Shown: in pieces, positions 24,801 to 34,000 of the stretch | Layout of the letters: each line of letters begins with the position of its first letter | How positions within the stretch are numbered: position 1 is the first letter of the stretch | Assembly: GCF_000004825.1 (NCBI RefSeq) | Contig: NW_008805092.1 | Location: forward strand, 558,001-622,000 | DNA length: 64,000 nt | Reading direction: 5' to 3' | Origin: Heterostelium album PN500 | Lineage: Eukaryota; Evosea; Eumycetozoa; Acytosteliales; Acytosteliaceae | The notes under the pieces: model-generated | Told to the model about the DNA's origin: nothing | Seen by the model: the letters and a program-made list of their open reading frames with translations, nothing else | Databases searched by the model: none | Translations under genes and position numbers: made by a program

Positions 24801-25246
24801 TTTGTTTATTTTTATGTTGTTTATTATTACTTTTTTACTAATTACTTATTATTGTTGTTATCCTTTAGGAACTGGTAAACTCAAAGAAATTTGATGAAGA
24901 TACAGTACCGGTTTCTTTTACATGGCCATATAGTGGACATGTTATTCAATTGACAGGATCATTTTTCATGTGGGACCAAAGAGTTTCGCTTACAGATCAG
25001 CTGTCGATTAATACCTCTCCTCAACGCAGTTTGTTGGGAATTGAAGAGAAGCGAGCGGAGAGCAGTGGTGTAAACGTCGGTGATAGTATATTATCGACTC
25101 TACTCCATCTCGCTCCTGGCAGGTATGAATACAAGTTCATTGTTGATGGAAATTGGGAATATGATCCTCAAAAACCAGTTGTCACCGATGAGCATGGAAA
25201 TATCAACAATATTTTAATTGTAAATCCAAAGATACGAAAAGATTAA
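21897..25246 (+). CDS. NYN-domain (PIN-like) protein with winged-helix/LOTUS-like region and C-terminal CBM48 (AMPK-beta type) domain; apparent frameshift
   Basis: Exons: 21897-23892, 23985-24357, 24457-24591, 24677-24787 and 24869-25246. The N-terminus (about 1-155) is an NYN/MARF1-like PIN-fold nuclease domain: VFWDLENCAVP with the catalytic-type Asp, SDIAILVEIL, and VLISGDRDFSNVLNTL. A long Gln/Asn region follows. Near 23670-23880 lies a compact globular segment (FIPLIELLEKSDNKRLVFSE) resembling an OST-HTH/LOTUS winged helix. The last exon encodes a CBM48 glycogen-binding module (SFTWPYSGHVIQLTGSFFMW; GRYEYKFIVDGNWEYDP). Family knowledge: NYN domains cleave RNA, LOTUS domains bind RNA or helicases, and CBM48 targets AMPK-beta to glycogen. 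The reading frame of the NYN part and that of the rest disagree: within the CAA/CAG tract (22700-22970) the frame must shift twice by one base (near 22745 and 22880), each at an apparently extra A. Repeat-tract sequencing error is likely; two separate genes or a pseudogene are alternatives. Confidence 0.72.
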
Positions 25247-25757
25247 ATTACAATAACAACAACAATAATAATAAAAATAATATTAATATTAATAATAATC
25301 ATAATTATAATTTATATTACAAATAAAAACAATTTCTTTTTTTTTTTTATTATAAATTATCATGCAATTGTTTATATTTATTTTCTATGTTTGTTTTCCA
25401 GTGATTAGTCATTTCCGTTAAGTTTAAAGGGATGTAGTTTGTTTTATATAAATAATTCGATATACATCAACAAAACTATCTAGAACATGTCCATTCATTT
25501 TGGAACTTCTCAGTATATTGCTATCTATCACCCTATTTCTTTTATTTCAAGAATTGGAATGACCATTTCAAATTAGTTTGACTTCAATAATACAAATATC
25601 TATATATAGGGTGGTTATCAGTAACTTTTACTATTCATTCTGAAAATCAAACAAATAAAATCTATTAAGAACAAAATTTTTGTTAAGAAATAGATGAAAA
25701 CCCAATGCTTTATTTATTATTAAATAAAAGAATAGTAGGGCATCGTAGGTCTACCAT
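25247..25757. other. 3' flank between convergent NYN/CBM48 and SOD copy 1 genes
   Basis: Shared 3' untranslated space of two convergent genes. Nearly identical to 27816-28329 in unit 2 apart from scattered single-base and short-repeat differences. No gene seen. Confidence 0.6.
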
Positions 25758-26434
25758 CTAAGAAGATTTGGCTAGATTTTCATTGGCAAATTTCCAGTTT
25801 ACAACATTCCAGAATGCCTCAATGTACTTTCTTCTGGCATTACGATAGTCAATGTAGTAGGCATGCTCCCAAACGTCACATGTCAACAATGGTTTATCGT
25901 CAGTTGTGATTGGAGTGGCAGCGTTTGAAGTTGTAGTAATAGCCAAGGTACCATCTTTTTTCAAAACTAACCAAGCCCATCCCGAACCGAATTGACCGGT
26001 TGCAGCCTGTGAAAACTCTTCTTTGAAGGACACTACAGAACCCCAATTCTTATTGATAGCATCTCTTATGGCACCGTCTGGGTCTCCACCACCATTTGGT
26101 GATAAACTATGCCAATAGAAAGTGTGGTTCCAACATTGGGCAGCATTATTAAAAACTGGACCAGTCGTTGTTTTAATAATTTCTTCGATTGTTTTATGCT
26201 CATTCTCAGTTCCCTTTACCAAGTTATTTAGATTTGTCACATAAGTCTTGTGATGCGCACCTATTTGTTTGGTTATTAAAATGAAATAACATTGTTAATA
26301 TGATGCAAAAAGGAAATAAATGATTAAACAATTTAATATTCATATTTACCATAATGAAAGTTAACAGTCTCGTCTGAGATGTGAGGTTCAAGACCATTTT
26401 TTATGTATGGTAATTCTGGTAAAACAAAGGACAT
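25758..26434 (-). CDS. Iron superoxide dismutase, copy 1
   Basis: Two exons, complement(25758-26260, 26350-26434); 588 nt, 195 residues; 89-bp intron. Converts superoxide to O2 and H2O2. Metal ligands are visible: H27 (FHYGAHH), H74 ([11 protein letters not shown]), and Asp and His in CDVWEHAYY. Gln70 in [11 protein letters not shown] points to the Fe rather than the Mn class. No signal or transit peptide, so probably cytosolic. Compared with copy 2 (28330-29000) the protein has PYIKNGLEP for [15 protein letters not shown] for LDFHYG, SVVSF for SFESF and a two-residue longer tail. The intron is identical. Copy 2 is closer to the family consensus, so copy 1 looks like the changed one. It lies convergent to the NYN/CBM48 gene. 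Confidence 0.93.
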
Positions 26435-26609
26435 TAATATTTGCTTGAAAGGTTACAATTGAATATATGAATTTGAAGAAGAAAAAAATAAAATAAAAAG
26501 TAAAATATGTTTGAAGTATCCAGAGTTTAAAATGAATTAAAAAAAATTCATTATTTAATTAATTTAAAATCAAATTAAAACATTGATTTTATCCTTCACT
26601 CAACTTTAA

Positions 26610-26627
26610 AGTGTTAAATTTAACACT
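26610..26627. promoter_or_regulatory. 18-bp perfect palindrome upstream of SOD copy 1
   Basis: AGTGTTAAATTTAACACT is its own reverse complement and lies about 176 bp upstream of the SOD copy 1 ATG. At the equivalent place in unit 2 (29176-29194) the right half is changed (AGTGTTAACAGACCACACT), so the dyad is broken. A dimeric repressor or activator site is possible; this is inference. Confidence 0.4.
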
Positions 26628-26811
26628 CTCATTCATTCCTTTCTCACCCCAAATTTTAACCAACTAAATTGGCCAAATTACAAAAAAAAATAAAAAAATA
26701 AAAGAGTGCAAAGTATTTAAATAACCACCAACTTTAGACTCCTAATACAAATAAATATAGATAGATAGATGCACGACAGAATTTAGAAGCGATTCAACCA
26801 AGTGTGAAAGT

Positions 26812-27034
26812 CGAAGGACGTAGTTAGTGAAATGGTTCATTCGTGGGCCTTCATTACTTCGACCCTGGTTCGAGGCTTGGTAATGACTAAGTTTCCCCGC
26901 TACCGGAACGTATATAAAAAAAAAAACTGATGTCCTAAGAGCCCATGGGGCAATAAATACATTGACACCAACTCTTGCAGAGGTGATAAAAAACACCTCC
27001 TTTGTGCAATGGACCTAAAAAAAAAAAAAAAAGT
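26812..27034 (+). mobile_element. tRNA-derived SINE-like element with poly(A) tail
   Basis: About 223 bp present in unit 1 and precisely absent from unit 2. The head has RNA polymerase III promoter-like boxes: A box TAGTTAGTGAAATGG at 26821 and B box GGTTCGAGG at 26867, 46 bp apart as in tRNA genes, with a T-arm-like stem around the B box. An A-rich linker separates it from an unrelated body containing a GAGGTG/CACCTC hairpin (26979-26998). It ends in about 15 A. A 4-bp AAGT flanks it (26808-26811 and 27035-27038). Unit 2 has a single AAGT at 29519-29522 between matching flanks. All this fits a SINE; the family is not recognised. Confidence 0.7.
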
Positions 27035-27190
27035 AAGTAGACGAACTTTTACGATATTACTAATGGATCTACTTTGACCAAACAACTTCCATTCCATCTT
27101 TTCTTCCACTATAATATTATTGAGAGCTGTTAAATATCTAACCCATTAAATATAATGTTTATTCTGAAGGAGAGAAATTGAAGATTTATC

Positions 27191-27747
27191 TTTAGTACGA
27201 TTCGAGAAGATCTCTATGTAAGAAAATGTTACATTGACTTGTGGAACTCTTTAAACTCCCTCAGTCTACCTCTTCAAAGAGCTCATCTTTGTGCCGGCAC
27301 ATCTGGAATCGGAAAACAATATTTGTCACTATATCCTTATGAAGTTAAAGAAGAAGCATCTTAATGCGGTGTATTTTCCCAGCAATTCATATTTTAGCTA
27401 TCATTTCACAACGATAATCAGGTCAACCAACTTATCGATTCTTTATTCCGACCAGGAGGGAAGAAGAGATCAAGCAACTTTGCAATCGTGATAGTTGGAG
27501 GTATTCCAAGACACATTTTCACCATCAAGAGACCAGCAAGAAGCAATTGCAAAGACAAAAGAAAGACAGGGGTTGGTGAATTAAGGATACCTAACGATCC
27601 CTCACATGATACATACACCCGATTCACTGGCTTTTTGGATCGAAATATATGGCTCACCAAGTTTTCGTTTCAGTGGCATTCAACAGTCACATTACCAACT
27701 ATGTTGGAAAACAAACAGACTCCAGGAAGTCTCTTCCAATTAGCAAA
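27191..27747 (+). pseudogene. Crinkler-like (CRN) NTPase relic, copy 1
   Basis: Disrupted coding relic. One frame shows a segment resembling the P-loop NTPase core of Crinkler/CRN proteins (DLYVRKCYIDLWNSL, then AGTSGIGK). The frame stops soon after, and further pieces resume in other frames (for example a stretch near 27540-27640). Both ends are missing, and the P-loop lacks the usual Ser/Thr after the Lys. CRN proteins occur widely in eukaryotes including dictyostelids; their role there is unsettled. The relic is cut at its right end by the duplication junction. Confidence 0.5.
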
Positions 27748-27818
27748 CCAGTTGTCACCGATGAGCATGGAAATATAAACAATATTTTAATTGTAAATCC
27801 AAAGATACGAAAAGATTA

Positions 27819-28329
27819 AATTACAATAACAACAATAATAATAATAATAATATTAATATTAATAATCATAATTATAATTTATTTTACAAATAAAAACAAT
27901 TTCTTTTTTTTTTTTATTTTAAATTATCGTCCAATTGTTTATATTTATTTTCATGTTTGTTTTTCTGTGATTAGTCATTTCCGTTAAGTTTAAAGGGAAG
28001 TAGTTTGTTTTATATGAATAATTCGAAATACATCAACAAAACTATCTAGAACATGTCCATTTATTTTGGAACTTCTCAGTATATTGCTATCCATCACCCT
28101 ATTTCTTTTATTTCAAGAATTGGAATGACCATTTCAAATTAGTTTGACTTCAATAATACAAATATCTATATATAGGGTGGTTATCAGTAACTTTTACTAT
28201 TCATTCTGAAAATCAAACAAATAAAATCTATTAAGAACAAAATTTTTGTTAAGAAATAGATGAAAACCCAATGCTTTATTTATTATTAAATAAAAGAATA
28301 GTAGGGCATCGTAGGTCTACCATCTAAGA
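27819..28329. other. 3' flank of SOD copy 2
   Basis: Non-coding counterpart of 25247-25757, nearly identical to it. No gene seen. Confidence 0.6.
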
Positions 28330-29000
28330 TTATTTGGCTAGATTTTCATTGGCAAATTTCCAGTTTACAACTTCCCAGAATGCGTCAATGTACTTTGCTC
28401 TGGCATTACGATAGTCAATGTAGTAGGCATGCTCCCAAACGTCACATGTCAACAATGGTTTATCGTCAGTTGTGATTGGAGTGGCAGCGTTTGAAGTTGT
28501 AGTAATAGCCAAGGTACCATCTTTTTTCAAAACTAACCAAGCCCATCCCGAACCGAATTGACCGGTTGCAGCCTTTGAAAACTCTGCTTTGAAGGACTCA
28601 AAAGAACCCCAATTCTTAATGATAGCATCTCTTAAGGCACCGTCTGCATCTCCACCACCATTTGGTGATAAACTATGCCAATAGAAAGTGTGGTTCCAAC
28701 ATTGGGCAGCATTATTAAAAACTGGACCAGTTGTTGTTTTAATAATTTCTTCGATTGTTTTATGCTCATTCTCAGTTCCCTTTACCAAGTTATTTAGATT
28801 TGTCACATAAGTCTTGTGATGCGCACCTATTTGTTTGGTTATTAAAATGAAATAACATTGTTAATATGATGCAAAAAGGAAATAAATGATTAAACAATTT
28901 AATATTCATATTTACCATAATGAAAGTCAAGAGTCTCCTCTGAGATGTGAGGGGCAAGACCATCTTTTGGGTATGGTAATTCTGGTAAAACAAAGGACAT
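28330..29000 (-). CDS. Iron superoxide dismutase, copy 2
   Basis: Two exons, complement(28330-28826, 28916-29000); 582 nt, 193 residues. Same 89-bp intron, identical in sequence to copy 1. All metal ligands (H27, H74, Asp and His of DVWEHAYY) and the Fe-type Gln70 are present, so an active cytosolic Fe-SOD is expected. The N-terminus [20 protein letters not shown] is the standard Fe-SOD consensus, suggesting this copy keeps the ancestral sequence. It stops two codons earlier than copy 1 (TAA where copy 1 has TCT). Confidence 0.93.
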
Positions 29001-29815
29001 TATTATTTGCTTGAAAGGTTACAATTGAATATATGAATTTGAAGAAGAAAAAAAAAAATAGAAAGTTCAATTTGTTTGAAGTATCCAAGAGTTTAAAATG
29101 AATTTAAAAAAATTCATTATTTAATTAATTTAAAATCAAATTAAAACATTGATTTTATCCTTCACTCAACTTTAAAGTGTTAACAGACCACACTCTCGTT
29201 CATTCCTTTCTCACCCCAAATTTTAACCAACTAAATTGGCCAAATTACAAAAAAAAAAAAAAAAAAAAAAAAAAAACCACTTCGTAAATGGTCAGTTTTC
29301 AATTAAATTGATTGAAGATCACCAAATTAATTAACATCAACTGATAGATTTGCTGTAAAAAAAAAAAACTAGAATTTGGAATGATAACCACAAATAAATA
29401 AAATTTTAGTGTTTTAATAAAACACAATAATATAATATAATCATCTATTATAATAATCATAGGATTCATATGATTTATGATTTTTTCAAGCAAAGATAAG
29501 TGATTCAATCAAGTGTGAAAGTAGACGAACATTTACGATATTACTAATGGATCTACTTTGACCAAACAACATCCATTCCATCTTTTCTTAATAAACCCAC
29601 ACCTGACCAAAAATAGCGAAAATAGTGTTCTGCAGTCTCCACAAACTTTTTTTTTTTATGCAAAAAAAAAAATGGGTGAACAGCTGTGGTTCGATATGTT
29701 AATTTTATTTCGTTTTTCTCACTAGCTTTAATTAACTTTTAACATATAGAGCTGTTAAATATCTAACCCATTAAATATAATGTTTATTCTGAAGGAGAGA
29801 AATTGAAGATTTATC
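29001..29815. other. Upstream region of SOD copy 2
   Basis: Presumed promoter of SOD copy 2, with a 26-bp A tract near 29250-29277, the broken palindrome (29176-29194), the empty SINE site (29519-29522), and a segment at 29586-29748 unlike unit 1. The last contains a GTGGTTCGATATG stretch that resembles a B box, but without a matching A box I do not call an RNA gene. Confidence 0.5.
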
Positions 29816-30371
29816 TTTAGTACGATTCGAGAAGATCTCTATGTAAGAAAATGTTACATTGACTTGTGGAACTCTTTAAACTCCCTCAGTCTACCTCTTC
29901 AAAGAGCTCATCTTTGTGCCGGCACATCTGGAATCGGAAAACAATATTTGTCACTATATCCTTATGAAGTTAAAGAAGAAGCATCTTAATGCGGTGTATT
30001 TTCCCAGCAATTCATATTTTAGCTATCATTTCACAACGATAATCAGGTCAACCAACTTATCGATTCTTTATTCCGACCAGGAGGGAAGAAGAGATCAAGC
30101 AACTTTGCAATCGTGATAGTTCGAGGTATTCCAAGACACATTTTCAACATCAAGAGACCAGCAAGAAGCAATTGCAAAGACAAAAGAAAACAGGGGTTGG
30201 TGAATTAAGGATACCTAACGATCCCTCACATGATACATACACCCGATCCACTGGCTTTTTAGATCGAAATATATGGCTCACCAAGTTTTCGTTTCAGTGG
30301 CATTCAACAGTCAACATTGCCAACTATGTTGGAAAACAAACAGACTTCAGGAAGTCTCTCCAATTAGCAAA
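29816..30371 (+). pseudogene. Crinkler-like (CRN) NTPase relic, copy 2
   Basis: Counterpart of the relic at 27191-27747, with the same AGTSGIGK segment and the same early stop. It has further single-base differences, including one base fewer in an A tract near 30186 that changes frame again. It is non-functional as seen, and was already broken before the duplication because both copies share the first stop. Confidence 0.5.
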
Positions 30372-31095
30372 ATTGGAATAGAACAATATTATGCTACACT
30401 TGTTCATAATATATCTGATATATTCGTCTAATCTCTGCGATCAAAACCAACTCCCTACCAAACAATACCTCTGGAGGAGTATCCAAACAATTGCTATTAT
30501 CTAATCTCTTGTTCACCCCAATAGTTTTTTTAAAAGAATTAACTAAAAAAAAAAAAAAAAAAAGATAACAAATAAATTAGTTTTCTTTTTTGCAATTATT
30601 TATTATTTTATAAATCTCAAAAACTCGATAAAGTAAAAGAATCTATTTTGGTTTGTTCAAAAAAATCCAAAAATGATGACATTTATAAAACTTTGTGTAT
30701 TTAACAATGTGGAAACCAACTCGTAAAATGATATTAGTTTTAAGATTTTTAGAAAAGATATTTTCTTTCAACTGACTTGCAATGGGAATCAGGTGTCAAA
30801 AAAAAACCACCCAGGTTTTAGCAAAGTGCCATTATTTTTTTTTCATGATTTTACGAAAAAAAAAAAACCCGTCCACATATATAATTCAATGATCTAATCT
30901 AGATTAGAAAAGAAATATCATGTATTATTCCTTTTAGATTTTATGGTTCATTTTCTCACAAATCTCATCTGAAACAAAAACATATCTTAGGTTCTGTTGT
31001 GGTTACTAACTTTACTTAATGTTTTTTTGTAAAAAATCTACTATTCATTTTTATTATTATTATTTTGTAACATACATGTATCTTATATTTGTAAG
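30372..31095. other. Intergenic region upstream of the lectin/IPT gene
   Basis: AT-rich with A tracts, no open frame. It should hold the promoter of the gene starting at 31096. Nothing recognisable. Confidence 0.55.
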
Positions 31096-34000
31096 ATGAA
31101 ACTAAATATTTATATATTACTATTATTATCTACTATTTCATTATTAGTAACTATTTCAAGTGCTCAATCCGTTAGAAATCCTTGGAATGGTCACACCTAC
31201 GAGTATATAAATACCACGATGTCGTGGAACAATGCAAAACTCGATGCAGAGCGAAGAGGTGGATATCTTGCCACCCTAACTTCACAGAACGAATACTATT
31301 TCGTTAGAGATCAGGTGTTGAAGAATATACCGATCTTTGTTTGGCTGGGTGCAAACTCCAACAATTCAGACTCGGCAGAGGGTGCCATCTTCAAGTGGGC
31401 AACCGGTCCAGAGGCAGGAATGACAATGTTTGACAGAACCATCAACAAATGCTTTTCGTATTGCTCATGGCTACCGTATCAACCGGATATCTCAAACAAT
31501 GAAAGATATCTCCACTTGTGGTCACAAAACATGATGAACGATCTCATCGAAAATTGGAGCGCAATTCAAGGATATATTCTTGAGACAGGTGGGGAAAATG
31601 GTGAGTAAAAGTTGAATCAATTTTGATTTTTCAATGATCATTTTATTAATTTATTTTTTATTTTAGATCCTGTTATGCTTCAACCAGATGGTGATGCTGA
31701 AACTATAGTTTTTATTAATCTTCAATCATATTCGACTAGCACTTTAACTATCAATGTAAAGAGTTTGAATGGTAAAACCGATTTTACCTGTCCAATCATT
31801 TCTTATAATACAACCACTGTAACATGTAACAAACAACCATACTATATGACTGGTGAATACAATATCACTATTTCAGATGGTACCAATTCAATTGTATTAG
31901 CAAAAGTTCATCCAAATTGTATGTATATTATCTAATAATATCTAAATCTTCAACAATTTTATCTAATATTTATTTATTTCAGTACCATATGTATCTAGTG
32001 TTATTCCATCACCTAATTTGAGAAAAAATGAAATTATCACTATTAATGGTGAAGGTTTTTCAGATAATGCTGCAGATATTCAAGTAACCGTTTCCACTAA
32101 AAACATTGCTTGTGGTTCTGTTCGTATTCTTACATATTTCAGATCGTTCGTCTGTGCGTTGTCCGCCGATATTTTCTCTACTATTCCAGATACTTCAAAC
32201 TACGGTCTAGATTACGTATCTGTTAACGTCAATGGAGTCAGATTGCTCAATCAGACCAGAACACCATTCTATAACAAACAAACCAGTACCTTGTTTTCAT
32301 TCTCTGGTAATGAATATACATCGGTACGTCCAACACTCTGGCTAGAAGGTAAACCGGCATACACTTACTCACCGTACACTCTTAGCGATCGTCAATTCAT
32401 TACTCAGCTTGCCAGTGCTCTACCTCAGATGGTCTGTTTCCTCTATAATTTCAATAATAATGTTTTTACTATTCAACAAGGTCCTAATGTTGGCACCACT
32501 GTTATCACTGGAACCACTTGTACATTGCCAGGAGGTGGTCCTGCCTGTACTGTCGATCCAACCGTCGCCAATGCCAACAAAGCCATTGCAATTGCATTCC
32601 AACCTTCGAACAACACTTTCTATGCACCAACCGCATCACCTGGTTACGCAACCATCGGAAGTTGTAGATATTACTATGCTTACACTCTCACCAATACCGT
32701 GCCATCTTTCGTTGACCCATCACTAGTCTTTAGAATTCCAACCAAGGGTGGTCAAGTTAAATTTGGTTTCAATGGACTCAGATTGACTAGCAGTGAATAT
32801 ACTTCTCAATGGTCATTGGGAGCTGCTACTTCTCTCGTTCCAAACTTTAGACCACTAGACAATCAAACTATTACCGCAACTCTACCTCCTGGTACTGGTG
32901 CACCAGCGGCATTCAAAGTAGTGGCAGATTCGCTAGTTTCAAACAATCAAATTCTAATTGGTTATATCGCGCCAACCATCACCTCTGTCACACCAAATGC
33001 CTTCATTGCAGGAATGACAGTTCAAATTAAAGGAGCAAACCTGGGTGCCACCGTCACAACAATGGTAGCTACCGTCACCAACAACGGTCAAACCTATCAA
33101 GCCAACAAAGCTGTATATACACCACACGATATGTATAATATCGATTTGAGAGCTGGTTATGGTAATTACACAATCACTGTCACCGTTGGAGGTCAAGTTT
33201 CCAATACTATCACCGGTAGCTACACTGCACCTGCCATTACTGGACTTTCCCAAAATGGTTTGTTATTCACAATGACAGCAACCAATTTTGCACAAGATGC
33301 TAGCGCTTTGTCTATCAGTTTCTCAACCTACAAGGCATATAACATTAAAGTGGTCAGCTATACAACCATATCTTTCAATATGCCATATGAAATTTCTGCT
33401 GGCGCTAACTTTATTCTTAGCTCAAATGGCATTGATTCTGCTACCTATTCATTTATGATGAACCCATACATCATTTATGTACCACCTGTAAATATCAGCG
33501 GAGGTGTTGTCATTGCTCAAGGTGCCTATTTCAATAAGATTATCAATGTATTTTTCGACAATTCGCCAATTACAAAAACCCAAATCAATTCAACCGCTGT
33601 TCAGATAACAATTCCTGCTGGTGGAGGTACCAACCATAATATAATAATTGCCACCCAAGGTTCCAATTCAAATACCTATCCATACTATCATCTTCCAACC
33701 ATTACATCGTTTGTTCACACTGGTGATAACACAGTCATTTTGAACGGTGGTGGATTTTGGGTTTCCACACTAGTAGCACTTCCAGGAGCAGCGGCAAACA
33801 TCACCGCCACTTGGATCAGTATCTCTCAAATATCCGCACCTATTCCCAACAATATTAGAGCTGGTCTCATCGTTACCACCAGTCCAACCGCAGGAAAGGA
33901 ACAAGCATCCATTCAATTCAACCCAACACCTGTTATTAGCTCAGTAGCACCAACAACTCTTCCAACTACCGGAGGAAACATCGTATTAACTGGAAAGTTT

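Larger units (their letters stand above)
26435..27190. other. Upstream region of SOD copy 1, with palindrome and SINE-like element
   Basis: Holds the presumed SOD copy 1 promoter (A-tract hairpin near 26530-26551, palindrome at 26610-26627) and a SINE-like insertion. 27035-27130 matches unit 2. No coding exon. Confidence 0.6.
25175..27747. repeat. Tandem duplication, unit 1
   Basis: This 2573-bp unit starts inside the last exon of the NYN/CBM48 gene (at CCAGTTGTCACC) and ends at ATTAGCAAA, where unit 2 begins with the same CCAGTTGTCACC. It contains Fe-SOD copy 1, a SINE-like insertion and a Crinkler-like relic. Similarity to unit 2 is high throughout except at two insertion/replacement sites. 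Confidence 0.9.
27748..30371. repeat. Tandem duplication, unit 2
   Basis: Second unit of about 2.6 kb. It begins with a copy of the last ~70 coding bases of the NYN/CBM48 gene (27748-27818), a promoterless gene tail, and continues through SOD copy 2 and the second Crinkler-like relic. It lacks the SINE-like insertion but has about 160 bp of different sequence at 29586-29748. Confidence 0.9.

Noticed and set aside
26812-26900. Functional tRNA gene
   Set aside because: A and B boxes are present, but the T stem has a mismatch, no good acceptor or anticodon stem can be drawn, and it continues into a body and poly(A); SINE head fits better.
29680-29710. tRNA or pol III gene around GTGGTTCGATATG
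   Set aside because: No A box at the right distance and no T stem pairing.
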